DNA of 27,112 bases from Allomyces macrogynus ATCC 38327 (lineage: Eukaryota; Blastocladiomycota; Blastocladiomycetes; Blastocladiales; Blastocladiaceae): NCBI GenBank assembly GCA_000151295.1, contig GG745348.1:866696-893807 (forward strand). The letters are read 5' to 3'. The position numbers and the translations under genes are program-made. The first letter of the stretch is position 1. Every line of letters begins with the position of its first letter. Shown piece by piece: positions 1 through 9,254 of the stretch. The notes beneath the pieces are model-generated. The model did not search any database and was not told the origin of the DNA. It worked only from the letters and a program-made list of their open reading frames with translations.

Positions 1-514
1 TTTTTGGTCCAGATCATTCGCAACAAATTAATTTTGTCTTACTCGCGCTGTTCCTGGCCGTCAGCTGCGGTGCTCGACGCCTGTCGTCGCCATCCTTGGC
101 CCTCGCCGCACCGCACCACCCACCCACCCCCGCGTATGCCTCGCTCCCTCGCCAGCGGCCGTTCATCGCCACCAAAGTTGTGGTGGTGCCAAGGGCCAAG
201 TCTGGCCAAGGATCGGTGCCAAGGGACGCGCGGCGCGCAGCTCTCGGTCAGCGTGGCGGCGCAACGACGAGACGCGTCCGACGAGGTGCGACTTGGCGGC
301 ACGAGACGCCACCCATCACAAATCTCGCCAACCACGCGTTCTGCACGTGTGTGGTCCCCCACATCGTCGCACCCGTTCTCATCTTCCGCATCATTTTCCA
401 GCTATTATTTCTATATTTATCGTAATACACGACTGATCAACGATCAACGCGTCTCCCATCCTCTCTGATCCGATCGCGACGTCAAGGTTGCGACATGAGA
501 AACCCTCGCTTTCC
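1..514. other. Intergenic sequence downstream of the Tip20/RINT1 gene
   Basis: No gene is recognisable here on either strand. The open frames are short, overlap each other in several frames and have the repetitive Arg/Pro/Ala composition expected of GC-rich non-coding DNA. The AT-richer part from about 400 to 430 lies just beyond the end of the minus-strand gene and could belong to its 3' untranslated region, but no clear polyadenylation signal is seen. Confidence 0.5.
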
Positions 515-3022
515 TCACAGCAGCGACACTTCCCCGTCCTCGCCAGCCTTGCCGCTACTGTCCGCGGCGGCCGCGCCCTCATCCATCCGCACCAGCTGCG
601 CAAGCACCTGCACTACCTCCTTGGCCGGCAAATCCGCAACTCTCAACTCGACCGCGCTCTCGCGCCACGCCGCGGCGGCGGCCGCCGCCATGTACCTCTC
701 CTGCGTCCCCTCCCGCATCTCTCCCCCGGTAAACCACGCACTCAAACCGTAATTTTCCGGCCTTGCCGCCTCGCGGACGGCCGCCAACAACCGCCGCGCG
801 GCCTCTGGCGTCACCGCGACCAATCGATCGATCTGCGTCCACGCCGGTAAGAGATCGTCCACCCGGACGGCAGCCGGAGCTGCGGCAGCGACCGCTGCGT
901 GCACGGCGCGAATCGCCGCGTGAATCGTCGAGCGTGGGGCGTTGGCTCGTGCGACTGCGCTAGTGGCGAGGAGGTCGATTCGCCGCTCGAGTTTCAGAAA
1001 CAGGCGGCGGTAGACGGGCGCAGGGGAGTTGGTTTGCGCGGCGTGCAATGGGGCGGAGAGGGCGGTGGCGATGGAGATGGGCGCGGGGGTGGTGGAGGAG
1101 TGGGTGCCGAGACCGCCGGGGACAGGACTGGATGCACGCAGGGCAGACGTCACGGCGCGATCGAGGTGTGCGGCGAGGGTGTCGGCGAGAGTGTCGAGGG
1201 CAGAGCGAAATTGCGAGTCGAGACGGTTTGCGGCTTCGGTGAGCAATTCGGGCGGGTCCTATCCATCGGGATTAGGGTGAGTCGGAGAGGAAATGCATCA
1301 GGTTTGGTGGGGAGCGTCGCAAGTACCTCGAGCGAGTGAATCAGCGTCTGCGCATGGCTTGCGAGGTGCGCCATGGTGCTGGCCACGCGCACTTGTACGG
1401 CCACGTCGCGCTCGACCTCGAACCACTCGCCGAGCTCGTCTGCCGCCACGTGCAGCGCCTTGGCTATTACCCGGTCGATAAATTGACGCGCTAACTGCGT
1501 GTTTAAGTGGACCGGCACGGCTACAGCGTAAATGACCTCAAGTCAGCGAACCTGTCCAACATCCAGACACGGGAACACTCAACACACCTTCGACCAGCGC
1601 CAGATACTGCTCGATCCGGTGCCCGAACCGCGTGCGCTTCTGCTCGTCCACATCCACGTCCTCTTCATGTACCAACTGCGCCGCATCTGCCGCCGCGCGC
1701 ACTTCACGCACCGCCGCGACCACGTACTCGGCCACACTCGCGACCACCGCTTCCTGCGCTTCTGTTGCGAGCGCCAGCCCCTGCGCCGGAAACCCGTACT
1801 GCGCACGCATATCGGCGGCAAACTGCGCAACTTGCGTGAGCGTGCGGCACAATAGAGCCGGATGGTGTGCGGACAAGGTCGGCACGTCGTGCGCGAGCTT
1901 GGACTCGGCGAGGTGCGTCACGGCCGAAACGAGCGCTTCGAGTGCGGCGTCGTTGCCCGCAGCGAGACGCACGTAGAAGGCTTGGTGCGTGGAGAGGAAG
2001 TGCCGCAGGTAGCCAAGGTACCAGTCCGGGTGCTGCAGCTGGTTCGTCGGGCGTGGGCCGGAAAAGTGGTACTGGAAGCGCGGCGAGACGAGGGACATGA
2101 TCCCGGCGACCGCATCGGTGTGTGATCTGGTGAGAAACGGAACGATTTTGTGAGTGTTCGTGCTGTTGGGTGGGAGGAAACCGGAGAACGTACATCGAGT
2201 ACATGTCGCTGAACGTCGCGAGAACGGTCTGGACAGTGGGGGTGGCCGTGTCGTTCTCGATCGGCTTGCCGGGCCACCCGAGGTCCGCGAGCTTCGCGAC
2301 AAGCGTATCGCGCAGGCCCGCAACCAGCCTGGCCGACATGGCGTCGCACGCGGCATCCACGACGCCTTGGATCGACGACGGCGGCAGCTGGCCGACTTGT
2401 GCGCGCAGGTCGCTCAGTTTTTGCCACGAGGCCATGGAGAGCGGCGCGGCCCTGTTGGCCATAAATGGTCAGAATATCATCCCACCGTCAAATCGAAGCT
2501 CGAAGCACCGAGTCGCAAAACGTACTGGAGCGTCATCATGGCGTGCAGCGCGCGGCAGTACTGTTCCGCAGCGTCAATCTGCGCGAGTCGCACTTGCATG
2601 TCGCGCAGCCGCGTGTGCACCGCCGCCGTCGGCTCGGTCGTCACGAGCTGGTCGGCAATCGTCTTGCTCTTGCGCGCAAACGTGTCGAGCTGATCGAGCC
2701 CCTGTCGGCAGGCACCGAGCGCCGTCTTGAAAAATGCAACTTGCATGGGCGTGTCGTGCTGGCTCTACAAGTCCCCCGCGGTCAGAAGCACCATTCGCAG
2801 TCGGAGCGCGCACGGACACCGTACTTTGGAGCGAATCTGGTCCAGATCGGCACGTAGTCGTGGCGCAGCAAGAGCGACATGGTCGAGGTCCCAGACGTCG
2901 TTGTTGAGGAACTGGCGTGCGCGAAGCGCGGGGTCGGCGTCGGCGGATGCTGGGGCGCGAAAGTCGAGCGCTGACACGCGCGGAGAGCCCGGGTAACGTG
3001 GTCGGGACATGGCCGCCGACAT
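515..3022 (-). CDS. TIP20: Tip20/RINT1-family subunit of the Dsl1/NRZ ER tethering complex, six exons
   Basis: Predicted 723-residue RINT1/Tip20 protein. The family is a tethering-complex subunit that captures Golgi-derived COPI vesicles at the endoplasmic reticulum together with Dsl1/ZW10 and Sec39/NAG. Exons by decreasing coordinate: 3022-2825, 2764-2526, 2451-2194, 2126-1588, 1520-1327 and 1258-515; introns are 60-74 bases and all GT-AG. The start ATG at 3022 is the first of two close in-frame Met codons. Family signs are an N-terminal FLNNDVWDLDHV segment, LGWPGKP in the middle, and FQYHFSGPRPTNQLQHPDWY, which closely matches the RINT1 signature around YHFxGxRxTNxLxxPxWYL. The N-terminal half has helix-forming heptad-like stretches (about residues 60-160). 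Length is close to human RINT1 (about 790). The gene is divergent from the leucine-rich family to its right. The family call is strong; the exact first exon is less certain. Confidence 0.85.
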
Positions 3023-3590
3023 GAGAGTGGTTGCCCGCTGGTGATCGCGGGTGAGCTGGTGGCTGGGCTGCTCATTTGGTGCGTTGTCTGCTCTCTCTTG
3101 GTTCCGGCGCGTCCTGGATGCCAAGTAAGAGGATCGACGCTCCGCGCGGAATTGCAGGGAAGAAGAGTGCAGTTGAGTTCAGTTGTGATGAATGTGCTGT
3201 TCAAGGATGCAGTTGCTGGTGAAATGAAGTTGGAAAAAGCCAGCCAAAGGTCACAGACACATCTGGCCACCTCGCAACAGGCCATCACCCAGTCACAACT
3301 AACCGAAAAGCATCGAGAGCACCCTTGCTTACCACGCTTCCATTTCAGTAATCAATCACCCTCCTCGGCATTCCTCCGCCCACCTCAAACAGGGCAAAGC
3401 GCACCGCAAACAACGATTTCGATTTGGAACGGAAATCTGCCGCCGACCCGTCGATTTTGCAACAACCTGCAGCCAGTTCACCAGTTTGCGCCTTTTGTTG
3501 ACAACAAGCACGTTCACGACCACTTTAACGACCGAAAACGCTCATCAAGGGCTCCGACGCGCCCCGGCGACCCTTCTCCTCTCTACCAGC
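3023..3590. other. Divergent intergenic region between Tip20/RINT1 and the leucine-rich gene family
   Basis: About 570 bases between two genes that point away from each other, so it should hold both promoters. No convincing TATA box was found for either gene. The right half (about 3320-3540) is A/C-rich and less GC-rich than the flanking coding DNA. No RNA gene or repeat was recognised. Confidence 0.4.
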
Positions 3591-3875
3591 ATGGAGTCTC
3601 TGCCCGACGTGGCCAAGGACCGTGTTGCTGAGCTTGTCTTGGATCACAGGGACAAAGCTGCCAATCTGGTTGCTCACATGTACTCGCCACCATTGTGGTA
3701 TGCGCCGGCAATGCGTGTGCTGCTCTGCTCTCGCAACACCCAGCTCGTCACTCAGTTGTCCATGGTCAAGGGGGCGAGCGTGGTTGTCTCTGAGTGCCCT
3801 GTTGGGTGTGTTGCAGTCACTCGAGACTATGATCTACTGTGTGCCTTTCTGATCTATGCCACCCGCAAGTCTTGA
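3591..3875 (+). CDS. Short copy of a lineage-specific family (copy 1), 94 residues, probably truncated
   Basis: Intact reading frame of 94 residues beginning MESLPDVAKDRVAELVLDHR and ending at a TGA after RKS. No known domain is recognised. The pattern LPDVAKDRVAELVLDHxDxAxNLVAxMYxxPLW resembles the first helices of an F-box-like or other protein-binding N-terminus, but I cannot assign a function. The same segment recurs at 4091 (start MEALPGLIKDQITKFVLDNE) and, decayed, at 6239. Copy 2 continues into a long leucine-rich region while this copy stops, so it is probably a truncated duplicate and not a complete gene. The start was chosen because it aligns with the Met of copy 2 and has a suitable upstream context (AGC before ATG). 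Whether it is expressed cannot be told from sequence. Confidence 0.4.
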   Translation: MESLPDVAKDRVAELVLDHRDKAANLVAHMYSPPLWYAPAMRVLLCSRNTQLVTQLSMVKGASVVVSECPVGCVAVTRDYDLLCAFLIYATRKS

Positions 3876-4090
3876 ACTGGTTTTTTGGATCACACACTCC
3901 CGTGCCGTACAAGACGCTCCAGAGGCATCTTACCTTACCCGCAAGTCCGCACGCTCATGCTCGTGTTCATGCACCAAGCATGTGACTGCAGTGGGTGCAC
4001 ACTTGCACTGGACTGTTCCACTGTGACTGCCAACACATTGGCTAACCAGGTGCTTGTGCGACCATGGCGCAACGCCTTTTCTCTCTCAGT

Positions 4091-5990
4091 ATGGAAGCTC
4101 TTCCTGGCTTGATCAAGGATCAAATCACCAAGTTTGTCTTGGACAATGAAGACCATGCTTTCAATCTGGTCGCGCTTATGTACTTGTCGCCTCTGTGGAA
4201 CACACCAGTAATGCACGCACTGCTCTACTCCCACACCAACTGAGCCATCCACTTGTTTCACTCTCCCAGCAAGAAGGCCCTGGTCTGTGTCCAGCAGTGC
4301 CCCATGGGTTGGATCACTATCACACACAATGACGATCCGCCTGTGCTGCAATGATCTTGGCTGCATCTTCTGGCAGTTCATCAGCTACTGAGCACCAAAT
4401 CTCCTTTCCACACCCTGCGTTGCAAGGCCACTTGACTTCAGGAGACAGTATTCCTGTGGTTGTGCGCGTGTCACGTCTGCCACCATGGATTTTGTCTGTC
4501 ATAATTGAGGTTTGCTGCAATGACAAGTGGGCATGGTATTTACAGCAATTGCTGGCCACTCTGCATTCACTTGACATGGCTGTTCCAAGTGACTCCAATT
4601 CTTTTTGATGAGAAACTGCTGACCACAACGCTCACCCAATTGCCTCAGCTGTGTGTGCTGAAGCTCAGTGATAATGACTGGCTCCCACTCCACTGGCCAT
4701 CATTGCTTGCTGCTGCTGCTGCTCTATTGGACCTGCATGTCCTGTCCCTTGCACTGACGTACCCATAGGATGTGGTGCCCTCCTGAAAATCAATCCCGCC
4801 ATTCTTGGCACTGACAATGCTTGAGGGCAAAAGCAATGGTCCTGGCATGGTCATGCCACTGCCTGCCTTGATTGTACCTCATTTGGCTCAGCTAGTGCTC
4901 AAAATGAAGCTGCCCACCACAGACATTCATCCAACAGAGGTGGCCAAATATTTGCAGCTACTCGCCCAGTTTCCTGCACTGCTGCACTATCTCATGTACT
5001 CCACATATTTCATGCCTGTGATGGCCTTATGCCATCCGCATCTGAGCCTGGAGGAGCGACTCGTCTTCCGCCCAAATCTCATGCCAATTCCAGCAACACT
5101 CACAATGTTGACACTCAGGTTGACCAACTGTTTGGGACCTCCTGCCACCATCACTGCTGATCTGGCTGTCTCCCCACGTTGGGGTCCTGCATCTCATGCT
5201 GCTCCCAAGCGAAGCTGATGCGATCCATTTCGCCTCCCAGATCCCTTCCACAGTGAAATCGCTGAAGTGTGTATGCTATATTGCAGAGGCAGTTCTTTGC
5301 CAGCTTGCCACTCAACCCATGCCAAATCTTGCATTCCTCTGCCTCAGCAACAGTAATGGGACTGACCACAATCTTGTGGCAGTCATGGCGCACCTTCTCC
5401 ACTCGCATATTTGCAAGATCATGCTTTGGTTTGTGCGTGGGCAAGGTGAATGCAGCAGGCCAGCATGGGGCGCCATCTTGTGTGACTGCATGCCCAAACT
5501 GCAAGCACTGCAGATGCGCTGGTTCGAGGAGGATGTGCCTGGGTTCTCAGTCCTCATTAGTGCACTCCCAGTCGAGTCTCTGTGCGCACTCGCACTGGGT
5601 GTCCCAGAATATGGGCGGATTACTGACATTATGGCTGAGATGGAACTTGCAAGGCCATGGCATGCGCTCAAGTATGTCAGATTCCCTGGTCATTCGCCAA
5701 AGATGGCTCCTCATTTGAGCGAGGCTATCTCAACACAAGGATGGCATTTGATCAAAGTGTGCGTGAGAGATGAAACGATTTGGGATCATTTGCTTTTGGG
5801 GAGAAATCACGCATTTGATTTCATTCTCCAGGTTGATGACAAGGTCCTTGTGCGCGTCAGCCATGCCATCTTGTGCAAGGTACATGGCCACATTGCAGTG
5901 GATGACACTCACGTCCCTGGCACTCAAGAGCGATTGCCAGAGCATGCTGGTGTGCGTTTAGAACTCGACCGACACAACTTGTGCCAGTAA
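4091..5990 (+). pseudogene. Leucine-rich family gene (copy 2), broken by stops and a frameshift
   Basis: The 5' end encodes a paralogue of the 94-residue protein at 3591 (MEALPGLIKDQITKFVLDNE), then hits a TGA at 4241-4243. The same frame continues with a segment aligning to copy 1 (VQQCPMGWITITHNDD against SECPVGCVAVTRDYD), followed by a second TGA at 4352-4354. Further on, leucine-rich segments are seen at about 4605-4765 (LPQLCVLKLSDNDW) and 4805-5165, with stops near 4766 and 4785. The reading then jumps frame between about 5160 and 5195 into an open segment of 264 codons ending at 5990, with repeats such as MPNLAFLCLSNSNG and MPKLQALQMRW. These spaced L-x-x-L-x-L motifs suggest a leucine-rich-repeat protein of F-box/LRR type. 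Several independent lesions make a pseudogene the best reading. A sequencing error cannot explain all of them. Confidence 0.6.
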
Positions 5991-6238
5991 AATATCAGCA
6001 GCGAGGAAATGGTGGAGATGCTGCCTGGGGAGTGGGGATGTGTTACTAACTCATCAGAGATGCAAGAAGGACTGAACAGCACCATTTCTAATCGAAAACT
6101 CATCCTGCAGCCCTTTCAACATGCATCTGGCCTTGCTCAAGCATCATTAATGCTCACCATGTTGAGCCTATTCCCAGCACATCTGAACAGGAAGGAAAAA
6201 CAACAATGTACATGCAGCGATCTTTGTTTGCCAAATTC

Positions 6239-6430
6239 ATGCTCGACGTGGCCAATAAGTGTGTTGCTGAGATAATCTTGGATCATGAGTGTCACTGAGA
6301 TTGTCTTGGATCATGAGTGTCATGCCATTAACATGGTTGTGCTCATGTGCATTGTCAACGCTCCAGCAATGCGTGTGCTGCTCTGCTCCCAGACGAACCC
6401 TGCTGTCCACTAGCAGCTTGCAATATGGCA
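6239..6430 (+). pseudogene. Degenerate third copy of the leucine-rich family 5' segment
   Basis: From the ATG at 6239 the sequence reads MLDVANKCVAEIILDHECH and stops at 6296. It aligns with copy 1 (PDVAKDRVAELVLDHRD) in protein and DNA. A 28-base direct duplication (6267-6294 and 6295-6322) shifts the frame. In the shifted frame the family pattern resumes (INMVVLMC, then NAPAMRVLLCSQTN) until a TAG at 6411. A short stretch corresponding to the MYSPPLWY part of copy 1 is missing. No leucine-rich region follows it. This is a decayed partial duplicate. Confidence 0.55.
6267..6322 (+). repeat. 28-base tandem duplication inside the third family copy
   Basis: Two adjacent 28-base units, 6267-6294 and 6295-6322, differ at only two positions. 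Both contain TCTTGGATCATGAGTGTCA. The unit length is not a multiple of three, so the duplication moves the family reading frame by one and accounts for the early stop at 6296. The low divergence suggests the duplication is recent compared with the decay of the copy. Confidence 0.85.
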
Positions 6431-7241
6431 AGAGAGTGATGGGCGAGCTTGGTTGTTGGCTGGCTGTGAGGACAACTCCTCAACTGATGTTACAGCACAT
6501 TGCAGCAATCTCATTGACATAACCACAGGCTCATGAAAATAAGCTGCGTGACGATTCAGGCAGCGTACTGAAGCTGAATGATGGTCAAGTTTGGGTGGAG
6601 AAGTGAGAGGAAATTGACGAGAATTGAATCAATCGGCTGGGCTTGGCAGCATTGTGACAGGGATCAGTGATCACAAACAGATCTGTCCCTGGTGCAAGGA
6701 TTGTGATGGGGGCCTTTCCCACCGAGCTTCAAGGAATCGCCACAAAGGATGAACTGTCGTCTTTTGCCATCTTCTCTGCTCTGCAAATCGGATCGTGGTG
6801 ATGTCAGACTGAGCCTGGCTCAAAGTTGTAAACCTGATGCGTATTCTTGTCAGCACAACCATTCCATCCGCGAGCACACGCTATGCTCTGTCTCTGCCAT
6901 CAATGTCTTTGCACCAGACAATGGTCACTCGACGATCATCACAAATTGCTGCTGCAAGCGAGTAATGTGCCTATCATTGAGGGAGAGCGAGAGCATACTA
7001 TACAAAAGGCCTCCTCCCACGGCACGCGCGAAACGCGCCGCACCGACCAACCAACAATTTCAACGAAACGAAAACAGAAAAAAAAAGGGAAGCGAGCTCA
7101 CGCCAGAATACCGAATCTCGACAACGACGGCGACGACCAGCGGGGGCCGATCAGAGTCGCCACGGCCCCCCCGTCCGCTCCACACCCATATTCACGTCGC
7201 GACACCGATGCGACGCGACGCGGCGCAACGCAAATGGTCGA
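6431..7241. other. Intergenic region between the decayed family and the 3' end of SNZ
   Basis: About 800 bases without a convincing gene. The left part (to about 6950) has the lower GC of the family region and may be further eroded family sequence; only scattered similarity is suspected and no frame is open for long. The right part contains an A-run at about 7076-7087 and then GC-rich sequence that runs into the SNZ stop codon. No RNA gene was recognised. Confidence 0.4.
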
Positions 7242-8635
7242 TTACCAGCCGCGCTTGGCGAACTTCTGGCTCTCGGGCAGCGTGTCAATGTTGATGCCGA
7301 CCATGGCCTCGCCCAGGTCCTCGGACACCTCGGCGAGCACCTTGGGGTCGTTGAAGTGCGTAACCGCCTGCACGATCGCCTTGGCGCGCTTCATGGGGTC
7401 GCCCGACTTGAAAATTCCACTGCCAACGAACACTAACAGTCAGAAAAAACGAGTTCAAGGGGTCAGTATTGGTGGTCGGGAGCGAAAGAGGGAGCGTCGG
7501 AGCCGGTCTGGGCCGAGGTGGGTGACCGAAAAGGTGCGGCAAGGTGAGATCAATAACCGGCGCAGAAATGGAGACGTACCCTAAAGATAAGAAAGAAAAC
7601 GAGAGCACGAGGCACAGAGCAGGAAGGGGAGAGAGCACAACGGTAAGTTCGGGTCGGATTTCGAGTCGTGGTCGACGCCAGAAGTCGAAAGTGCCGGAGC
7701 CAACCCGAGGCAACCACGATGTTGAATAAAGAGAGACGTACACCGTCCATACCGAGCTGCATCATGAGCGCAGCATCAGCGGGCGTCGCGACGCCGCCGG
7801 CCGAGAAGGTCACGACGGGGAGGCGACCGAGCTTGGCCGTCTGCTTGAGCAGGTCGTAGGGCGCGCCAATCTCCTTGGCAAAGTTGTAGAGCTCGTCGGG
7901 CGTCATCGTCTGCGCGCGGCGAATGTCCTGGAAGAGCTGGCGAGCGTGGCGCACGGCCTCGACAACGTTGCCGGTACCGGCCTCGCCCTTGGTGCGGATC
8001 ATGGCGGCACCCTCGTTGATGCGACGCAGGGCCTCGCCGAGGTTGCGGCAGCCACAGACGTACGGCACCTTGAACGCGTGCTTGTCAATGTGGTGCACGT
8101 CGTCAGCGGGCGTGAGCACCTCCGACTCGTCAATGTAGTCGATGCCAATGTGCTGCAGAATCTGCGCCTCGACCGGGTGGCCGATGCGGACCTTGGCCAT
8201 GACGGGGATCGTCACGGCGGCCTGGATCTCCTTAATCATCTTGGGGTCCGACATGCGAGCAACGCCGCCTATCCGTGCACGAGAGAGGAATGGAAGGACC
8301 GCGACCGTCAGTCCCCGTTCGGTTCTCGCAAAGTCGAGCTTGCAACCTCGCGCAAGAGCTCGAGCTCCAGCTTGAACCCGAGCAGATTCGGGTCGCTTGG
8401 CACAAGTTCACGCACCATCCTTGCGAATGTCAGCGGGCACGCGCTCGAGCGCCATGACGGCAACGGCACCGGCCTCCTCGGCGATGCGCGCCTGCTCGGC
8501 GTTGATGACGTCCATGATGACGCCGCCCTTGAGGTTCTGGGCGAGACCGGCCTTGAGCGTGAACTCCTGCGCGCGCTTCTGCTCGGCGGCAGCGTCGTCG
8601 TGCGCGGTCAGGTTGGCGGGCGTGTTGAACGGCAT
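7242..8635 (-). CDS. SNZ1: SNZ/PdxS pyridoxal 5'-phosphate synthase subunit, with a single-nucleotide exon
   Basis: Predicted 312-residue PdxS/SNZ/PDX1 protein. The enzyme builds pyridoxal 5'-phosphate from ribose 5-phosphate, glyceraldehyde 3-phosphate and ammonia, the ammonia coming from the glutaminase partner SNO/PdxT. Exons: 8635-8416, 8268-7742, 7580 (one base) and 7432-7242. Family motifs are [17 protein letters not shown] (residues 27-43, with catalytic-site Asp42), [10 protein letters not shown] (Lys99, matching the bacterial ribose-phosphate lysine), RTKGEAGTG (Lys167, matching the second lysine) and [14 protein letters not shown]. Between residues 249 and 250 the donor GTACGT after GGT must join TG-TTC in exon 4, which needs one extra base. 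An AG-G-GTACGT site at 7582-7577 supplies exactly one G. Without it, standard splicing loses a conserved glycine or the frame. No SNO gene lies next to it in this window. Confidence 0.95.
7580..7580 (-). other. Predicted single-nucleotide exon (G) of SNZ
   Basis: Read on the minus strand, the sequence around 7580 is TCTTTAG, then G, then GTACGTCTCC. The acceptor is pyrimidine-rich and the following donor shares its first nine bases with the donor at 7741. Inclusion of this one G joins GGT to TGTTC as GGT-GTG-TTC, restoring the invariant Gly-Val-Phe of the family. The flanking introns would be 161 and 147 bases, like the first intron of the gene (147). Confidence 0.7.
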
Positions 8636-9254
8636 GGTGGTGGTGGGGTGGGCGGTCTTCTGAGCGAGTAGAAGGGTGCAAAGAGGACAGAAGAGGCAGT
8701 GGTGGTGACGGCGGGGCCGAGAATTTATAGCGAGGGGGAGCGGGCAAGTGCGAGCACGCGCGGGCAAAGGGCACGGCAACGAAACAGGGCTGCCAGATGG
8801 AGGAGGCGCCTGATCAGAACGACCACAAAAAAATTAATGTGACGACCACGACAGGCGACCGAGTCAAGCAGCGTGACACGGCACAGTGTTCGGTGCGTGG
8901 GCCCGCATGGCGCCATTTCCATGTGGTTTTCCTCGCCAAAATTGCATAGTTTCCTTTGGTTTTGCCCGGGCTGGCGCGGGTTGGCCTCGGATTGGCCTGA
9001 CGCAAAAGGCCAGGAAAGCAAGCAAAAGTGGCCAAACGAACACCGGAATCTTTCGGACGGTCCCTCCCGAAACAGCATCATCCAGTCCCTCTCTTGCAAA
9101 CACGTAAGCACAAGGCGATGACAGCCTGACGCGGTCACGTTACGACTTGGCAGGCCCAAGTTCGACTCTGGCTGCAACCGAACCGCGGTCGGACCCCAGT
9201 CATCGCGCTCGACCACACCCGACGTGCATCGACGGCAGCTCGCAGCCAGCGCAT
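8636..9254. other. Divergent promoter region between SNZ and the F-box-like gene
   Basis: About 620 bases shared by two divergent genes. It holds the TATA-like box for SNZ at 8724-8729. No TATA box was recognised for the plus-strand gene. The stretch from about 8920 to 9010 has a run of TTTGG/CCAAA and GGCC-type short words on both strands, but no known operator is recognised. No RNA gene was seen. Confidence 0.4.
8724..8729 (-). promoter_or_regulatory. Probable TATA box of SNZ
   Basis: On the minus strand the sequence reads CTATAAATTC, with TATAAA starting about 90 bases upstream of the SNZ start codon. It stands out in a GC-rich surrounding and its distance suits a short 5' untranslated region. 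Confidence 0.5.

Noticed and set aside
5730..5945. Possible inverted copy of the leucine-rich family 5' segment on the minus strand.
   Set aside because: The minus-strand translation shows no convincing alignment with the LPDVAKDRVAELVLDH pattern.
7433..7743. A single 311-base intron in SNZ with donor GTGTAC at 7743.
   Set aside because: It keeps the frame but deletes the glycine of the conserved Asp-Gly-Val-Phe segment and ignores the much stronger GTACGT two bases later. The two-intron model with the one-base exon restores the family sequence exactly.
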